From: Pseudomonadota bacterium
GTDB lineage: Bacteria; Pseudomonadota; Alphaproteobacteria; Acetobacterales; Acetobacteraceae
DNA: 51,012 bases
Direction: 5' to 3'
NCBI GenBank assembly: GCA_021818505.1
Contig: JAKADX010000031.1
Location: 1-51,012, forward strand
Shown here: positions 7,893-16,995 of the stretch, in pieces
Numbering within the stretch: the stretch's first letter is position 1
How the letters are laid out: the number at the start of each line of letters is the position of its first letter
The notes under the pieces: model-generated
Databases searched by the model: none
Told to the model about the DNA's origin: nothing
Seen by the model: only the letters and a program-made list of their open reading frames with translations
Translations under genes and position numbers: made by a program

Positions 7893-9236
7893 ATGACCGA
7901 ACGCTTGCCCGCCCGGACCCCGGGCCTGACACGCCGTGCCGCGCTGCTGCTGCCGCTGGCGGCCACGGGCTGCGAGACCCTCGACCGCTGGTTCGGCGAG
8001 ACGAAGAAACCGCTGGTGGGTACCCGTATCGGGATCGGCGGGACACAGCGTGGCCTGAAGGTGGACAATGCGGCCGGGCACACCGTTACGCTGCCGCCGG
8101 AGACGGCCGAGGCGACCTGGCCGCAGTCGGGTGGCACCCCGGCCCACGCGCCCGGCAACCCGGCGTTCGGCGGGGCGCTTCAGGTCGCATGGAGCGCCAA
8201 GATCGGCGCACCCAGCGGCTATCGCCGGCGCATCACCGCGACCCCGGTGGTCGGCGGCGGACGGGTGTTCGCGATGGACAGCGACGCCGTGGTCAGCGCC
8301 TATGACCAAAGGACCGGTGCGCAACTGTGGCGCACCGTCACCGAACTGCCGAAAACCCGCAGCACCAATCTCGGCGGCGGCGTGGCCCTCGACGGCGACA
8401 CGCTGTACGCGAGCACCGGCCTGATGGCGCTGCTCGCACTGGACGCCGCGACCGGCAAGGTGCGCTGGCGCCAGGCGCTCGACTCTCCCGCACGCGCCGC
8501 GCCGACCATTGCCGGCGACCGGCTGTACGTGCCGACGCTGGCCGAGCAGATGATCGCGGTCAGCAAGTCCGACGGCAGCCACCAATGGACGTACCAGGGA
8601 ACGACGACGCCGACCCTGGTGCTCGGCCTGCCCTCCCCAGCCTTCGCCGACGACCTGCTGGTCGGTGGCTTCGGGACAGGCGACCTGGTGTGCCTTCGCG
8701 CCCTGTCCGGGGCGGTGTCATGGACCGACAGCCTGTCCTCGCAGGGGCGCGACCCGCTGCTCGACTTCTCCACGATCACCGGGCTGCCGGTGATCGCCGA
8801 CGGCAGTGTCTATGCGGCGGGTATGGGCGGGCTGTTCGTCAGCCTCGACCTGCGGACCGGGCGGCGGCTGTGGGAGCGTGACATGGCCGCCTGGCAGTCG
8901 CCGTGGCTTGCAGGCGACTGGTTGTTCGTGCTGACGGCAGACCAGTTGCTCGGCGCAATCAACCGCAACGACGCCAGCGTGCCGTGGGTGACGCAACTGC
9001 CGCTCTACAAGAACGAAAAGGACAAGAAGGGCCCAATCGACTGGTACGGGCCGGTGCTGGCCGGCGGCCGGCTGATCCTGGTCGGCACCAGCCGGGAAGC
9101 TCTGGTGGTCAACCCGGTCAACGGCGCGGTCATCGGCCGCCAGCCGGTGCCGGCGGAGTCGATCGTCTCGCCGGTGGTGGCCGACCGCACCCTGTTCATG
9201 GTCGGCAAGGACGCGACGCTGGTCGCGCTGCGCTGA
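7893..9236 (+). CDS. bamB: Outer-membrane assembly lipoprotein BamB-like, PQQ-type beta-propeller
   Basis: 447 aa. The N-terminus carries LTRRAALLLPLAATGC, a signal peptide with a lipobox and candidate lipidated Cys27; the RR pair before the hydrophobic core is also compatible with Tat export. The remainder is a repeated beta-propeller with WSAKIGAPSGYRRRITATPVV, VSAYDQRTGAQLWRTV, LLALDAATGKVRWRQAL, VSLDLRTGRRLWERDM and similar blades, as in BamB and other PQQ-repeat proteins. BamB bridges the Bam outer-membrane protein insertion complex. It begins 2 bp after the YfgM-like gene and ends 5 bp before der, consistent with one operon. Confidence 0.9.
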   Translation: MTERLPARTPGLTRRAALLLPLAATGCETLDRWFGETKKPLVGTRIGIGGTQRGLKVDNAAGHTVTLPPETAEATWPQSGGTPAHAPGNPAFGGALQVAWSAKIGAPSGYRRRITATPVVGGGRVFAMDSDAVVSAYDQRTGAQLWRTVTELPKTRSTNLGGGVALDGDTLYASTGLMALLALDAATGKVRWRQALDSPARAAPTIAGDRLYVPTLAEQMIAVSKSDGSHQWTYQGTTTPTLVLGLPSPAFADDLLVGGFGTGDLVCLRALSGAVSWTDSLSSQGRDPLLDFSTITGLPVIADGSVYAAGMGGLFVSLDLRTGRRLWERDMAAWQSPWLAGDWLFVLTADQLLGAINRNDASVPWVTQLPLYKNEKDKKGPIDWYGPVLAGGRLILVGTSREALVVNPVNGAVIGRQPVPAESIVSPVVADRTLFMVGKDATLVALR

Positions 9237-9241
9237 ACGCC

Positions 9242-10579
9242 ATGCTGCCCGTCGTGGTGATCGCCGGCCGGCCGAATGTCGGCAAATCGACGCTGTTCAA
9301 CCGCCTCGCCGGCCGGCGCGCGGCGCTGGTCGCCGACACGCCCGGCGTCACCCGCGACCGCAAGGAAGCGGAGGCGACGTTGCGTGGACGCACCGTCCGG
9401 CTGGTCGATACCGCGGGGCTGGAGGAGGCGCCGCCGGCATCGCTCGCGGGGCGGATGCACGCCTCTGCCGCCGCCGCGGTGGCGGCGGCCGATCTGGTGC
9501 TGTTCGTCATCGACGCGCGCGCCGGCGTCACCCCGGCGGACGAGCATTTCGCCGCCTGGCTGCGCCGGCAGGGCCGACCGGTGCTGCCGGTCGCCAACAA
9601 GGCCGAGGGCCGCGCCGGCGCCGCGGCGGCGCTGGACGCCTATGCGCTGGGGCTGGGCACGCCGGTCGCGGTCTCGGCCGAGCACGGCGAGGGGCTGTCC
9701 GAACTGATGGCCGAGATCGCCGACCGCCTGCCTGCCGCCGAACCGGCCGAGGCCGAGGCCGAGCGGCCGCTGAAGCTCGCCGTGGTCGGCCGCCCGAACG
9801 CGGGCAAATCGACGCTGGTCAACCGGTTGCTCGGCGCCGAGCGGATGATCACCGGGCCGGAGCCGGGGCTGACGCGCGATGCCGTCGCGGTGCTGCTGCA
9901 CGACGCCGACGGCACGGCGATCGAGCTGGTCGATACCGCCGGCCTGCGCCGCCGTGCGCGCATCGAACAGGATCTGGAAAAACTCTCGGTCGGGGCTGCG
10001 ATCGGGGCGCTGAAGATGGCCGAGGTCGCGGTGCTCGCGGTCGATGCGACGGAGGGGCTGCACGAGCAGGATCTGCAGATCGCGCGGCTGATCGAGCGCG
10101 AGGGCCGCGCCTGCGTCATCGCGCTGACCAAATGGGACGCGGTCGCCGACCGCGCCGCCGCCCGGCGCGCCATCGACGACCGGCTGCAGACGAGTCTGGC
10201 GCAGTTGCGCGGCGTGCCGGTGGTGGCGCTGTCGGCGCTGACCGGCGAAGGCGTGGCACGGCTGCTGCCGGCGGTGCGGCAGGCGCATGCGGTGTGGAAC
10301 ACGCGGCTTCCGACCGCGGAGCTGAACCGCTGGTTCGAGCAGGCGCTGGCCCGCCACACGCCGCCGCTGGTGGATGGGCGGCGGCTGAAGCTGCGCTACA
10401 TGACGCAGGCAAAGGCCCGCCCCCCGACCTTCATCGTGTTCGGCACGCGCGCGGAACAGACGCCGGAGGACTACCGCCGCTACCTCGTCAACGGCCTGCG
10501 CGAGGCGTTTGGCCTGCCCGGCACGCCGATCCGGCTGGAGTTCCGAGGCACCAGCAACCCGTTCGATGCCGCGGACTAA
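9242..10579 (+). CDS. der: Ribosome biogenesis GTPase Der (EngA)
   Basis: 445 aa. Two tandem GTPase domains are visible: the first with GRPNVGKST near residue 8, DTPGVTRDR and DTAGLEE; the second with GRPNAGKST near residue 182, EPGLTRDAV, DTAGLRRR and TKWD. A C-terminal KH-like domain follows (RRLKLRYMTQAKARPPTFIVF, ending GTPIRLEFRGTSNPF). This double-GTPase layout is unique to Der, which is essential for 50S subunit maturation. The chosen ATG starts the first GTPase directly; the frame remains open upstream inside bamB but that part is not coding. Last gene of the YfgM-bamB-der operon. Confidence 0.97.
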   Translation: MLPVVVIAGRPNVGKSTLFNRLAGRRAALVADTPGVTRDRKEAEATLRGRTVRLVDTAGLEEAPPASLAGRMHASAAAAVAAADLVLFVIDARAGVTPADEHFAAWLRRQGRPVLPVANKAEGRAGAAAALDAYALGLGTPVAVSAEHGEGLSELMAEIADRLPAAEPAEAEAERPLKLAVVGRPNAGKSTLVNRLLGAERMITGPEPGLTRDAVAVLLHDADGTAIELVDTAGLRRRARIEQDLEKLSVGAAIGALKMAEVAVLAVDATEGLHEQDLQIARLIEREGRACVIALTKWDAVADRAAARRAIDDRLQTSLAQLRGVPVVALSALTGEGVARLLPAVRQAHAVWNTRLPTAELNRWFEQALARHTPPLVDGRRLKLRYMTQAKARPPTFIVFGTRAEQTPEDYRRYLVNGLREAFGLPGTPIRLEFRGTSNPFDAAD

Positions 10580-10683
10580 AAGCCGGTTAACCCGGCCGCG
10601 CCCCTATTGCCACGAAGTTGTGCAGCGTGTCATCTGGCGCCCACGCAAGGCGACGGAATGAACCGCCGGTTCGGGAGGGCAGG

Positions 10684-11946
10684 ATGGACCGCATGAACAG
10701 CCTCGGCGCGATCGGGCGCCGATCCATCATCAAAACGGCAGCGGCGGCGGCACTCGCCCCCCTCGCCGCCCCGACCATCATCGCCGCGCGCGGGGAGACA
10801 CCGCTGCGCATCGGCATGATCGATCCGCTGACCGGCGCGTACGCCGCGGTCGCGCGCGACGAGGTGACGGGCGCGCAACTGGCGCTGTCGCGCGTCAACG
10901 CCAAGGGCGGCATCCTCGGGCGACAGGTCGAACTGCTGGTCGAGGATTCGGCCAACGATGTCGGCACCGGCGTGCAGAAGGCGCACAAGCTGATCGACCG
11001 CGACCATGTCGATTTCATGATCGGCGACGTGAACTCGGCGATCGCGCAGGCGATCGCCCAGGTGTCCTCGCAGAACCGCATCCTGCACATCGTCTCCGGC
11101 GGCCATACCGACGGGATCACCGGCAAGGACTGCAAGTGGAACGTCTGGCGCGTCTGCAACACCACGCGCATGGAGGCCAATTCGGTCTGCGGCACGCTGT
11201 TCCAGAAATATGGTAAGAAGTGGCACTTCATCACGCCGGACTACAGTTTCGGGCACACGCTGCAATCGGCGATCGAAGCGAACCTCAAGAAGCTGGGCGG
11301 CACCGTCACGGGCGCCGAGCTGACGCCGCTCGGCACCAGCGACTTTTCCGCCTATCTCATCAAGGCGCGCGCCGCCAACCCGGACGTGCTGATCCTGCTG
11401 GTACAGGGCCAGGACATGGTCAACTGTCTCAAGCAGATCGTGCAGTTCGGCATCAACAAACAGGTCAAGGTGGCCGGCACGCAGCAGGAGCTTGAGTCGC
11501 TGGAGGCGCTGCCGCCGCAGGCGCGCGTCGGCACCTGGATGTTCGAGTGGTACTGGAAGCAGCCGGGCGTGCCGCACGTCGCGGAGTTCGTCGCCGACAT
11601 CCGCAAGGTCAACAACGGCAAGGTGCCGACCGCGCGGCACTGGTTCGGTTTCACCTCGCTCTACACCTTCGCGCTGATCGCAGCCCAGGAGAAGACGACG
11701 GATGGGCTGAAGCTGGCGCGCGCGCTGGGGGGGTTCGAGCTGCCGCCGGAGATCAAGCTGCAGCCGAACAAGGTCTATTACCGCGCCGGCGACCATCAGT
11801 TGATGCTCTCGGCATTCGTAGGCGAGGCGCAGGAGCACGGCAGCGACGACCCCGACGACCTGTTTAAGGTCGATCGCGTGATCGCCGGCGACGAAATCGC
11901 GCCGCCGGTGGACGAGACCGGCTGCCACCTGACCTGGCCGTCGTGA
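10684..11946 (+). CDS. ABC transporter substrate-binding protein, branched-chain amino acid/amide-urea type
   Basis: 420 aa. The N-terminus GRRSIIKTAAAAALAPLAAPTIIAA is a twin-arginine-style signal peptide (RRxIIK), predicting export to the periplasm. The mature part is a type 1 periplasmic binding fold: PLRIGMIDPLTGAYAA, NAKGGILGRQVELLVEDSAND, DFMIGDVNSAIAQAIAQVSSQNRI and FITPDYSFGHTLQSAIEANLKKLGG. It resembles binding proteins for urea, short amides and branched-chain amino acids; the ligand cannot be settled by eye. ATG at 10684 has GGGAGGGCAGG directly upstream; a second ATG nine bases later is possible. The gene heads a complete five-gene importer. Confidence 0.9.
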   Translation: MDRMNSLGAIGRRSIIKTAAAAALAPLAAPTIIAARGETPLRIGMIDPLTGAYAAVARDEVTGAQLALSRVNAKGGILGRQVELLVEDSANDVGTGVQKAHKLIDRDHVDFMIGDVNSAIAQAIAQVSSQNRILHIVSGGHTDGITGKDCKWNVWRVCNTTRMEANSVCGTLFQKYGKKWHFITPDYSFGHTLQSAIEANLKKLGGTVTGAELTPLGTSDFSAYLIKARAANPDVLILLVQGQDMVNCLKQIVQFGINKQVKVAGTQQELESLEALPPQARVGTWMFEWYWKQPGVPHVAEFVADIRKVNNGKVPTARHWFGFTSLYTFALIAAQEKTTDGLKLARALGGFELPPEIKLQPNKVYYRAGDHQLMLSAFVGEAQEHGSDDPDDLFKVDRVIAGDEIAPPVDETGCHLTWPS

Positions 11947-11974
11947 CGGCGGCGGTCGGGATCGCGCGGCGCCG

Positions 11975-12844
11975 ATGACGCAACTGCTGCTGTTCAACGT
12001 CACCAACGGCCTCATCATCGGCGCCTTCTACGTGCTCATGGCGCTCGGCCTGTCGCTCATCATCAACCTGAGCGGCGTGATCAACTTCGCCCATGGCGGC
12101 TTCCTCGTCATCGGCGGATATCTTGCCTATGCACTGACGCCCGCCCTCGGTTTCTGGGGCGCGCTGCTGGTGGCCCCGTTGCTGACCGCCGTGATCGGGC
12201 TGGTGGTGGAGCGGCTGCTGATCCGCCGGCTCTACGGCCGCGATCCGCTCTACAGCCTGCTGCTGACCTTCGGGCTGGCGTTCATGATCGAGGACGGCAC
12301 GCGCTTCATCTGGGGCGCGCAGGGGCTGCCGGTGACGGTGCCGGACTTCCTCAACCAGCCGCTGAGCGCCAGCCTGTTCTTCATCACCGGCTATCGGCTG
12401 TTCATGGTGGCTGTGGTCGCGGTCGCCGTTGCCGCGCTGTTCCTGCTGCTGCGCTACACCCGCGTCGGCATCCGCATCCGCGCCGGCACGCTGGATCTGG
12501 AGACCGTCTCGACCCTCGGCGTCAATGTCGGGCGGCTGCGCTCGCTGAACTTCGCGGCCGGCATCTTCCTCGCCGGACTGTCGGGCGTCCTCGCCGGCGG
12601 GCAGTTGGGGCTTGATCCGACGATGGGGGCCGGGCTGCTGATGCCGAGCTTCATCGCCATCATCGTCGGCGGCGTGGGCAGCCTGCCGGGCACCCTGGTT
12701 GGCGGGCTGCTGATCGGCGTCGCCGCCGGTGTGACCGCGGTGTTCTTCCCTTCGGCCAGCGATGCCGTCATGTATGTGCTGATGGCGGTGGTGCTGTTGC
12801 TGCGCCCGCGCGGGCTGATGGGCGAAGAAGGGCTGATGACGTGA
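11975..12844 (+). CDS. livH: Branched-chain amino acid/amide ABC permease, LivH type
   Basis: 289 aa, about eight membrane helices. The N-terminus LLLFNVTNGLIIGAFYVLMALGLSLI followed by NLSGVINFAHGGFLVIGGYLAY is the LivH signature, and TLGVNVGRLRSLNFAAGIFLAGLSGVLAGG is the cytoplasmic loop that contacts the ATPase. The C-terminus ends LRPRGLMGEEG. One of two inner-membrane subunits of the importer; it follows the binding-protein gene after 28 bp and overlaps livM by 4 bp. The symbol reflects family, not a proven leucine substrate. Confidence 0.92.
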   Translation: MTQLLLFNVTNGLIIGAFYVLMALGLSLIINLSGVINFAHGGFLVIGGYLAYALTPALGFWGALLVAPLLTAVIGLVVERLLIRRLYGRDPLYSLLLTFGLAFMIEDGTRFIWGAQGLPVTVPDFLNQPLSASLFFITGYRLFMVAVVAVAVAALFLLLRYTRVGIRIRAGTLDLETVSTLGVNVGRLRSLNFAAGIFLAGLSGVLAGGQLGLDPTMGAGLLMPSFIAIIVGGVGSLPGTLVGGLLIGVAAGVTAVFFPSASDAVMYVLMAVVLLLRPRGLMGEEGLMT

Positions 12845-13797
12845 ACGCCGGCGGTCGGACGAACCGGCTGGTGCTGGCGGCAATCTGGGTGGTGCTGCTG
12901 GCCGCGCCGTTCTGGCTCAATCTGGTGGGCGGCTATACCGCGCTCGGCTCGCGCGTGCTGGTGCTTGGCCTGGCGGCGATGTCGCTCAATTTCCTGCTCG
13001 GCTTCACCGGCGTGCTGTCGTTCGGTCATGCCGCGTGGTTCGGGCTGGGTGCCTACGGGGCGGGGCTGGCGCTGAAATTTGTGGCACTCAGCACGCCGCT
13101 TGCCATGCTGCTCGGCACGCTGACCGGCGGTATCGCGGGTGCGCTGCTGGGCGCACTGATCGTTCACCGACGCGGCATCTACTTCGCGATGGTGACGATC
13201 GCCTTCGGGCAGGTGTTCTACTACATCGCCTATCGCTGGAATTCGCTGACCGGCGGCGACGACGGGCTGCGCGGCTTCTCCCGCCAGCCGCTGGCGTTCG
13301 GGCCGATGCGCGTCGATATCCTGAACAACAGCACGCTGTTCTACTACTTCGTGCTCGTCTGCTTCGCGGTCGCCGTCGGGATCATGGCGCTGCTGCTGCG
13401 CTCCCCGTTCGGCCGCACCATGCTGGCGATCCGCGAGAACGAGCGGCGCGCCCGCTTCCTCGGCATCCCGATCGAGCTGCATATCTGGATCGCCTTCGCG
13501 CTGTCCTGCGTGTTCATCAGCTTCTCGGGCACGCTCTATGCACTGCTCAACAACTTCGCGGACCCGAACAACCTGTATTACAGCCTCTCGGGCGACCTCG
13601 TCATCATGGCGGTGATGGGCGGAATGCGCGTGTTCTGGGGACCGCTGCTGGGCGCGGCGGTGTTCGTGGTGTTGCAGGACTACGTCTCCAGCCTGACCAC
13701 AAACTGGATGTCGTTCATCGGCCTGCTGTTCGTGCTGGTGGTGCTGTTCTTTCCGCGCGGGCTGCTGGGGATGCTGCGGCAGAGGCGCGTGGCATGA
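12841..13797 (+). CDS. livM: Branched-chain amino acid/amide ABC permease, LivM type
   Basis: 318 aa from a GTG start that overlaps the livH stop. LGLAAMSLNFLLGFTGVLSFGHAAWFGLGAYGA near residue 40 is the conserved LivM motif, with RRGIYFAMVTIAFGQVFYYIAYRW, TMLAIRENERRARFLGIPI (ATPase-contact loop) and GGMRVFWGPLLGAAVFVVLQDY following; the protein ends FFPRGLLGMLRQRR. It is the second permease subunit of the importer and overlaps livG by 4 bp (ATGA). Confidence 0.93.
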   Translation: MNAGGRTNRLVLAAIWVVLLAAPFWLNLVGGYTALGSRVLVLGLAAMSLNFLLGFTGVLSFGHAAWFGLGAYGAGLALKFVALSTPLAMLLGTLTGGIAGALLGALIVHRRGIYFAMVTIAFGQVFYYIAYRWNSLTGGDDGLRGFSRQPLAFGPMRVDILNNSTLFYYFVLVCFAVAVGIMALLLRSPFGRTMLAIRENERRARFLGIPIELHIWIAFALSCVFISFSGTLYALLNNFADPNNLYYSLSGDLVIMAVMGGMRVFWGPLLGAAVFVVLQDYVSSLTTNWMSFIGLLFVLVVLFFPRGLLGMLRQRRVA

Positions 13798-14558
13798 ACC
13801 TGCTGGAGGTGCGGGGCGTCAGCAAGCAGTTCGGCAGCCTGGTCGCGGTGCGCAACGTGTCGTTGAGCGTCCCGGCGGGGCAGTTGCGCGCCATCATCGG
13901 GCCGAACGGCGCCGGCAAGACCACGTTCTTCAACATGATCAGCGGCGCGGTGCAGCCGAGCAGCGGCAGCGTGCAGTTCGACGGACGCGACGTGACACAG
14001 GTGCCGCCGTGGCGGCGCGTCACGCTGGGCATGGCGCGAACCTTCCAGATCACCGAGATCTTCCCCGAGCTTTCGGTTGCCGAGAATCTGCGCATCGCGG
14101 TCGAGACGGCCTCGGGGATGCGGCTGCGGCCGTGGATCAGCCGAAGGGCGACCACGGCCGTCACGCGGCACGTCGAGGAGATGCTGGCGCAGACCGGGCT
14201 CATGTCCAAGGCCGGGCGGCTGGTGGGAGAGCTTGCGCACGGCGACCAGCGTGTCGCCGAGATCGCGATGGCACTGGCGCTGCGCCCGCGCCTGCTGCTG
14301 CTGGACGAGCCGACGGCGGGCATGGGCGAGCAGGAGACCTTCGAGATCACGCAACTGATCCGCCGCCTGCACCGCGAGCGGGAGCTGACCATCGTGCTGA
14401 TCGAGCACGACATGCGCGTGGTGTTCCACCTGGCCGACCGCATCGCGGTGCTGGATCAGGGGGCGCTGATCGGCGAGGGCACGCCGGAGGAAATCGCGGC
14501 CGACGCGGCGGTGCAGTCGGCCTATCTCGGCCAGGTGGCCGAGGCCGGCGCGGCATGA
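13794..14558 (+). CDS. livG: Branched-chain amino acid/amide ABC ATPase, LivG type
   Basis: 254 aa. The Walker A motif is GPNGAGKTT at about residue 37, followed by the Q-loop region MARTFQITEIFPELSVAENL, a variant ABC signature ELAHGDQRVAEIAMALALRPRLLLLDEPTAGMG with Walker B, and the switch histidine in IVLIEHDMRVVFHLADRI. LSGG is replaced by LAHG, a variant often seen in LivG proteins. The start overlaps the livM stop; the stop overlaps the livF start. Cytoplasmic ATPase subunit. Confidence 0.94.
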   Translation: MNLLEVRGVSKQFGSLVAVRNVSLSVPAGQLRAIIGPNGAGKTTFFNMISGAVQPSSGSVQFDGRDVTQVPPWRRVTLGMARTFQITEIFPELSVAENLRIAVETASGMRLRPWISRRATTAVTRHVEEMLAQTGLMSKAGRLVGELAHGDQRVAEIAMALALRPRLLLLDEPTAGMGEQETFEITQLIRRLHRERELTIVLIEHDMRVVFHLADRIAVLDQGALIGEGTPEEIAADAAVQSAYLGQVAEAGAA

Positions 14559-15301
14559 CCGACGCGCTGACCGCCGCAGGGCTGCACACTTTCTACGGCA
14601 AGAGCCACATCCTGCACGGCGTCAGCCTGAACGTCGCCGAGGGCATGATCACCACGCTGCTCGGCCGCAACGGCGCCGGCAAGACCACGACGCTGCGCAG
14701 CCTGGTGGGACTGACGCCGGCGCGCGAGGGGCGCATCGTGACCTTCGGGCAGGACACGACGCGCTGGCCACCGTTCCGCATCGCCGCGTTGGGCGTGGGC
14801 TATGTGCCGGAGGGGCGGCGCATCTTCCCCAACCTGACGGTTGAGGAGAACCTGAAGGTTCCGAACGGGCGCGCCGGCGACTGGTCGATCGAGCGTATCT
14901 ACGCGCTGTTCCCCCGCCTTGCCGAGCGTAAGTCCAATCGCGGCCGGCAGCTTTCGGGCGGCGAGCAGGAGATGCTGGCGATCGCGCGCGCACTGCTGCT
15001 CAACCCGCGGCTGCTGATCCTGGATGAGCCGTCGCAAGGTCTGGCGCCGCGCGTGGTCCAGGAGGTGTTCGCGATCGTGGCGCGGATGCGCGCCGAGGGC
15101 ATCTCGGTGCTGTTGGTCGAGCAGAACGTGCGCCAGAGCCTCGCCGTCGCCGATCACGCCTTCGTGCTGGATGACGGGATGGTGGTCTGGTCGGGGCCCG
15201 CGGTGGAACTGGCCGCCGACGAGACGCGGGTGCGCACGCTGACCGGCGCCACTGCCGAGGACTGGGAAGGCGCGGCGCCGCGCGTGCTGCCGGCGGGCTG
15301 A
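14555..15301 (+). CDS. livF: Branched-chain amino acid/amide ABC ATPase, LivF type
   Basis: 248 aa. FYGKSHILHGVSLNVAEG leads to Walker A GRNGAGKTT, then GVGYVPEGRRIFPNLTVEENL, which is the diagnostic LivF Q-loop sequence. The ABC signature is LSGGEQEMLAIARALL with Walker B RLLILDEPSQGLAP and switch region VLLVEQNVRQSLAVADHAFVL. It is the second ATPase subunit and the last gene of the importer; the downstream gap of about 107 bp contains dnaB control signals. The whole binding-protein, two-permease, two-ATPase set is intact. Confidence 0.95.
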   Translation: MTDALTAAGLHTFYGKSHILHGVSLNVAEGMITTLLGRNGAGKTTTLRSLVGLTPAREGRIVTFGQDTTRWPPFRIAALGVGYVPEGRRIFPNLTVEENLKVPNGRAGDWSIERIYALFPRLAERKSNRGRQLSGGEQEMLAIARALLLNPRLLILDEPSQGLAPRVVQEVFAIVARMRAEGISVLLVEQNVRQSLAVADHAFVLDDGMVVWSGPAVELAADETRVRTLTGATAEDWEGAAPRVLPAG

Positions 15302-15351
15302 GAGGCCGCGGCGCGCGTACCACGCCGCCGACGCGCCGCCAGCCATCCCCG

Positions 15352-15399
15352 TCATCCACAGCAATCCACAGGGCGCGCCCTGCGCCATTGCGCTATGCT
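15352..15399 (+). promoter_or_regulatory. Two DnaA-box-like sites and a -10 element before dnaB
   Basis: TCATCCACA at 15352-15360 (8 of 9 to TTATCCACA) and CAATCCACA at 15362-15370 (7 of 9) stand in the same orientation exactly 10 bp apart, one helical turn. A -10-like TATGCT lies at 15394-15399 with no good -35, so the boxes end just upstream of where a -35 would sit. This is the arrangement expected if DnaA activates dnaB, but that is inference. A start near 15406 would give an almost leaderless dnaB transcript. Confidence 0.4.
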
Positions 15400-15408
15400 T
15401 GCCGGAAC

Positions 15409-16914
15409 ATGAACCAGATCGAATCCGCCCCGCCCCTGCTGGGCCTGTCGCAGCGGCTGCCGCCGAGCAACCTGCAGGCCGAGCAGGCGCTGCTGGGTGC
15501 GCTGCTCGCCAACAACAAGGCGTATGAGCGGGTGAGCGATTTCCTCGCCGCGCAGCATTTCGCCGACCCGATCCACGGCCGCATCTACGCCGCCATCGCC
15601 CGCCGCTGCGACGCCGGACAGCTTGCCGACGCGGTGACGCTGCGCGCGGAGTTCGAGCATTCCGGCATCCTCGATGAGGTCGGTGGCACCGCCTATCTGG
15701 CGCAACTGCTGACCGCGATGGTCGGCATCATCAACGCCGGCGAATACGGCCGCGCCATCCACGATGCCTGGCTGCGCCGCCAGCTTATCGATATCGGCGA
15801 GACCGTCGTCAACAACGCCTTCGGCGCCGAGCCGGAACTGGACGGCGCCGGTCAGGTCGAGGCCGCCGAGCAAGCGCTGTTCGATCTGGCCGCGCGCGGC
15901 GGCAGCGAGCAGGCGCTGGTGAGCTTCGAGCGCGCGCTGACGCAGGCGATCGACGCGGCGGAGCGGGCATTTCACCGCTCCGGCCACGTCTCTGGCCTGT
16001 CCACCGGCCTGCGCGACCTCGACAAGAAGACCGGCGGGCTGCACCCCTCCGACCTCGTGGTGCTGGCCGGGCGGCCGGGCATGGGCAAGACCGCGCTGGC
16101 GACCAAGATCGCCTTCGGCGCCGCCCGCGCGCTCGCCGCCGAGGCGCGCGAGCGCGACCCGAACGCAGTGGCGAAGGCCGCCGTCGCCGTGTTCTCGCTG
16201 GAAATGAGCGCCGAGCAGCTTGCCACCCGCCTGCTGGCCGAGGAGGCACGCATCTCCGGCGACCGCATCCGGCGCGGCGATATCGGGCAGAAGGAGTTCG
16301 ACCGCTTCGTGCAGGTCAGCCGGGAGCTGGCCTCCCTGCCGCTCTATATCGACGACACGCCGGCGATCACGCTCTCGGCGTTGCGCACGCGCTGCCGGCG
16401 GCTCAAGCGCACCTCGGGGCTCGCGCTGGTGGTGGTCGATTACCTGCAACTCATGCGCCCCGCCGCCGGCACCAAACCGGAGAGCCGGGTGCTGGAGATC
16501 AGCCAGATCACCCAGGGACTGAAGGCGATCGCGAAAGAACTCGCCGTGCCGATGCTGGCGCTGTCGCAGTTGTCGCGCTCGGTGGAAAGCCGGGAGGACA
16601 AGCGGCCGCTGCTGTCGGACCTGCGCGAATCCGGGTCGATCGAGCAGGACGCAGACGTGGTCATGTTCGTCTATCGCGACGAGTACTACCTCCAGCAGCG
16701 CGCCCCCAAGCAGATGGGCTTCGACAACGACGACAAGTTCCACAGCGCGGTCGAGAAATGGCAGCGCGACATGGAGCAGGTCCACAACCGCGCCGAACTG
16801 CTGATCGAGAAGCAGCGCCACGGCCCGACCGGCAAGATCGACCTGTTCTTCGAGGGCGAGTTCACCCGCTTCGCCGATCTCGACCTCGCGCATGGCGGCA
16901 TGGACGGAGACTGA
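15409..16914 (+). CDS. dnaB: Replicative DNA helicase DnaB
   Basis: 501 aa. Hexameric helicase that unwinds DNA at the replication fork. The N-terminal domain begins PPSNLQAEQALLGALLANNKAY, the usual primase-interacting domain. The RecA-like domain carries Walker A GRPGMGKTALATKIA near residue 223, FSLEMSAEQLATRLLAE (H1a), VVVDYLQLM (Walker B) and SQLSRSVESREDKRPLLSDLRESGSIEQDADVV-type H3/H4 motifs. The chosen ATG has CCGGAA in front; an earlier in-frame start at 15388 would overlap the -10 candidate and is less likely. It is not part of the liv operon by spacing. Confidence 0.96.
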   Translation: MNQIESAPPLLGLSQRLPPSNLQAEQALLGALLANNKAYERVSDFLAAQHFADPIHGRIYAAIARRCDAGQLADAVTLRAEFEHSGILDEVGGTAYLAQLLTAMVGIINAGEYGRAIHDAWLRRQLIDIGETVVNNAFGAEPELDGAGQVEAAEQALFDLAARGGSEQALVSFERALTQAIDAAERAFHRSGHVSGLSTGLRDLDKKTGGLHPSDLVVLAGRPGMGKTALATKIAFGAARALAAEARERDPNAVAKAAVAVFSLEMSAEQLATRLLAEEARISGDRIRRGDIGQKEFDRFVQVSRELASLPLYIDDTPAITLSALRTRCRRLKRTSGLALVVVDYLQLMRPAAGTKPESRVLEISQITQGLKAIAKELAVPMLALSQLSRSVESREDKRPLLSDLRESGSIEQDADVVMFVYRDEYYLQQRAPKQMGFDNDDKFHSAVEKWQRDMEQVHNRAELLIEKQRHGPTGKIDLFFEGEFTRFADLDLAHGGMDGD

Positions 16915-16995
16915 GCGCCGCGGCCCCGGAACGCGGCTTGCATCGCCTGCCCGGATTTTGCGCCGGTTCGCCCCGGCCAGACAGGGCAGGAGATC

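Noticed and set aside
10582-10596. GCCGG-TTAAC-CCGGC after der as terminator
   Set aside because: A 5-bp stem without a T-run; could be chance at this GC content.
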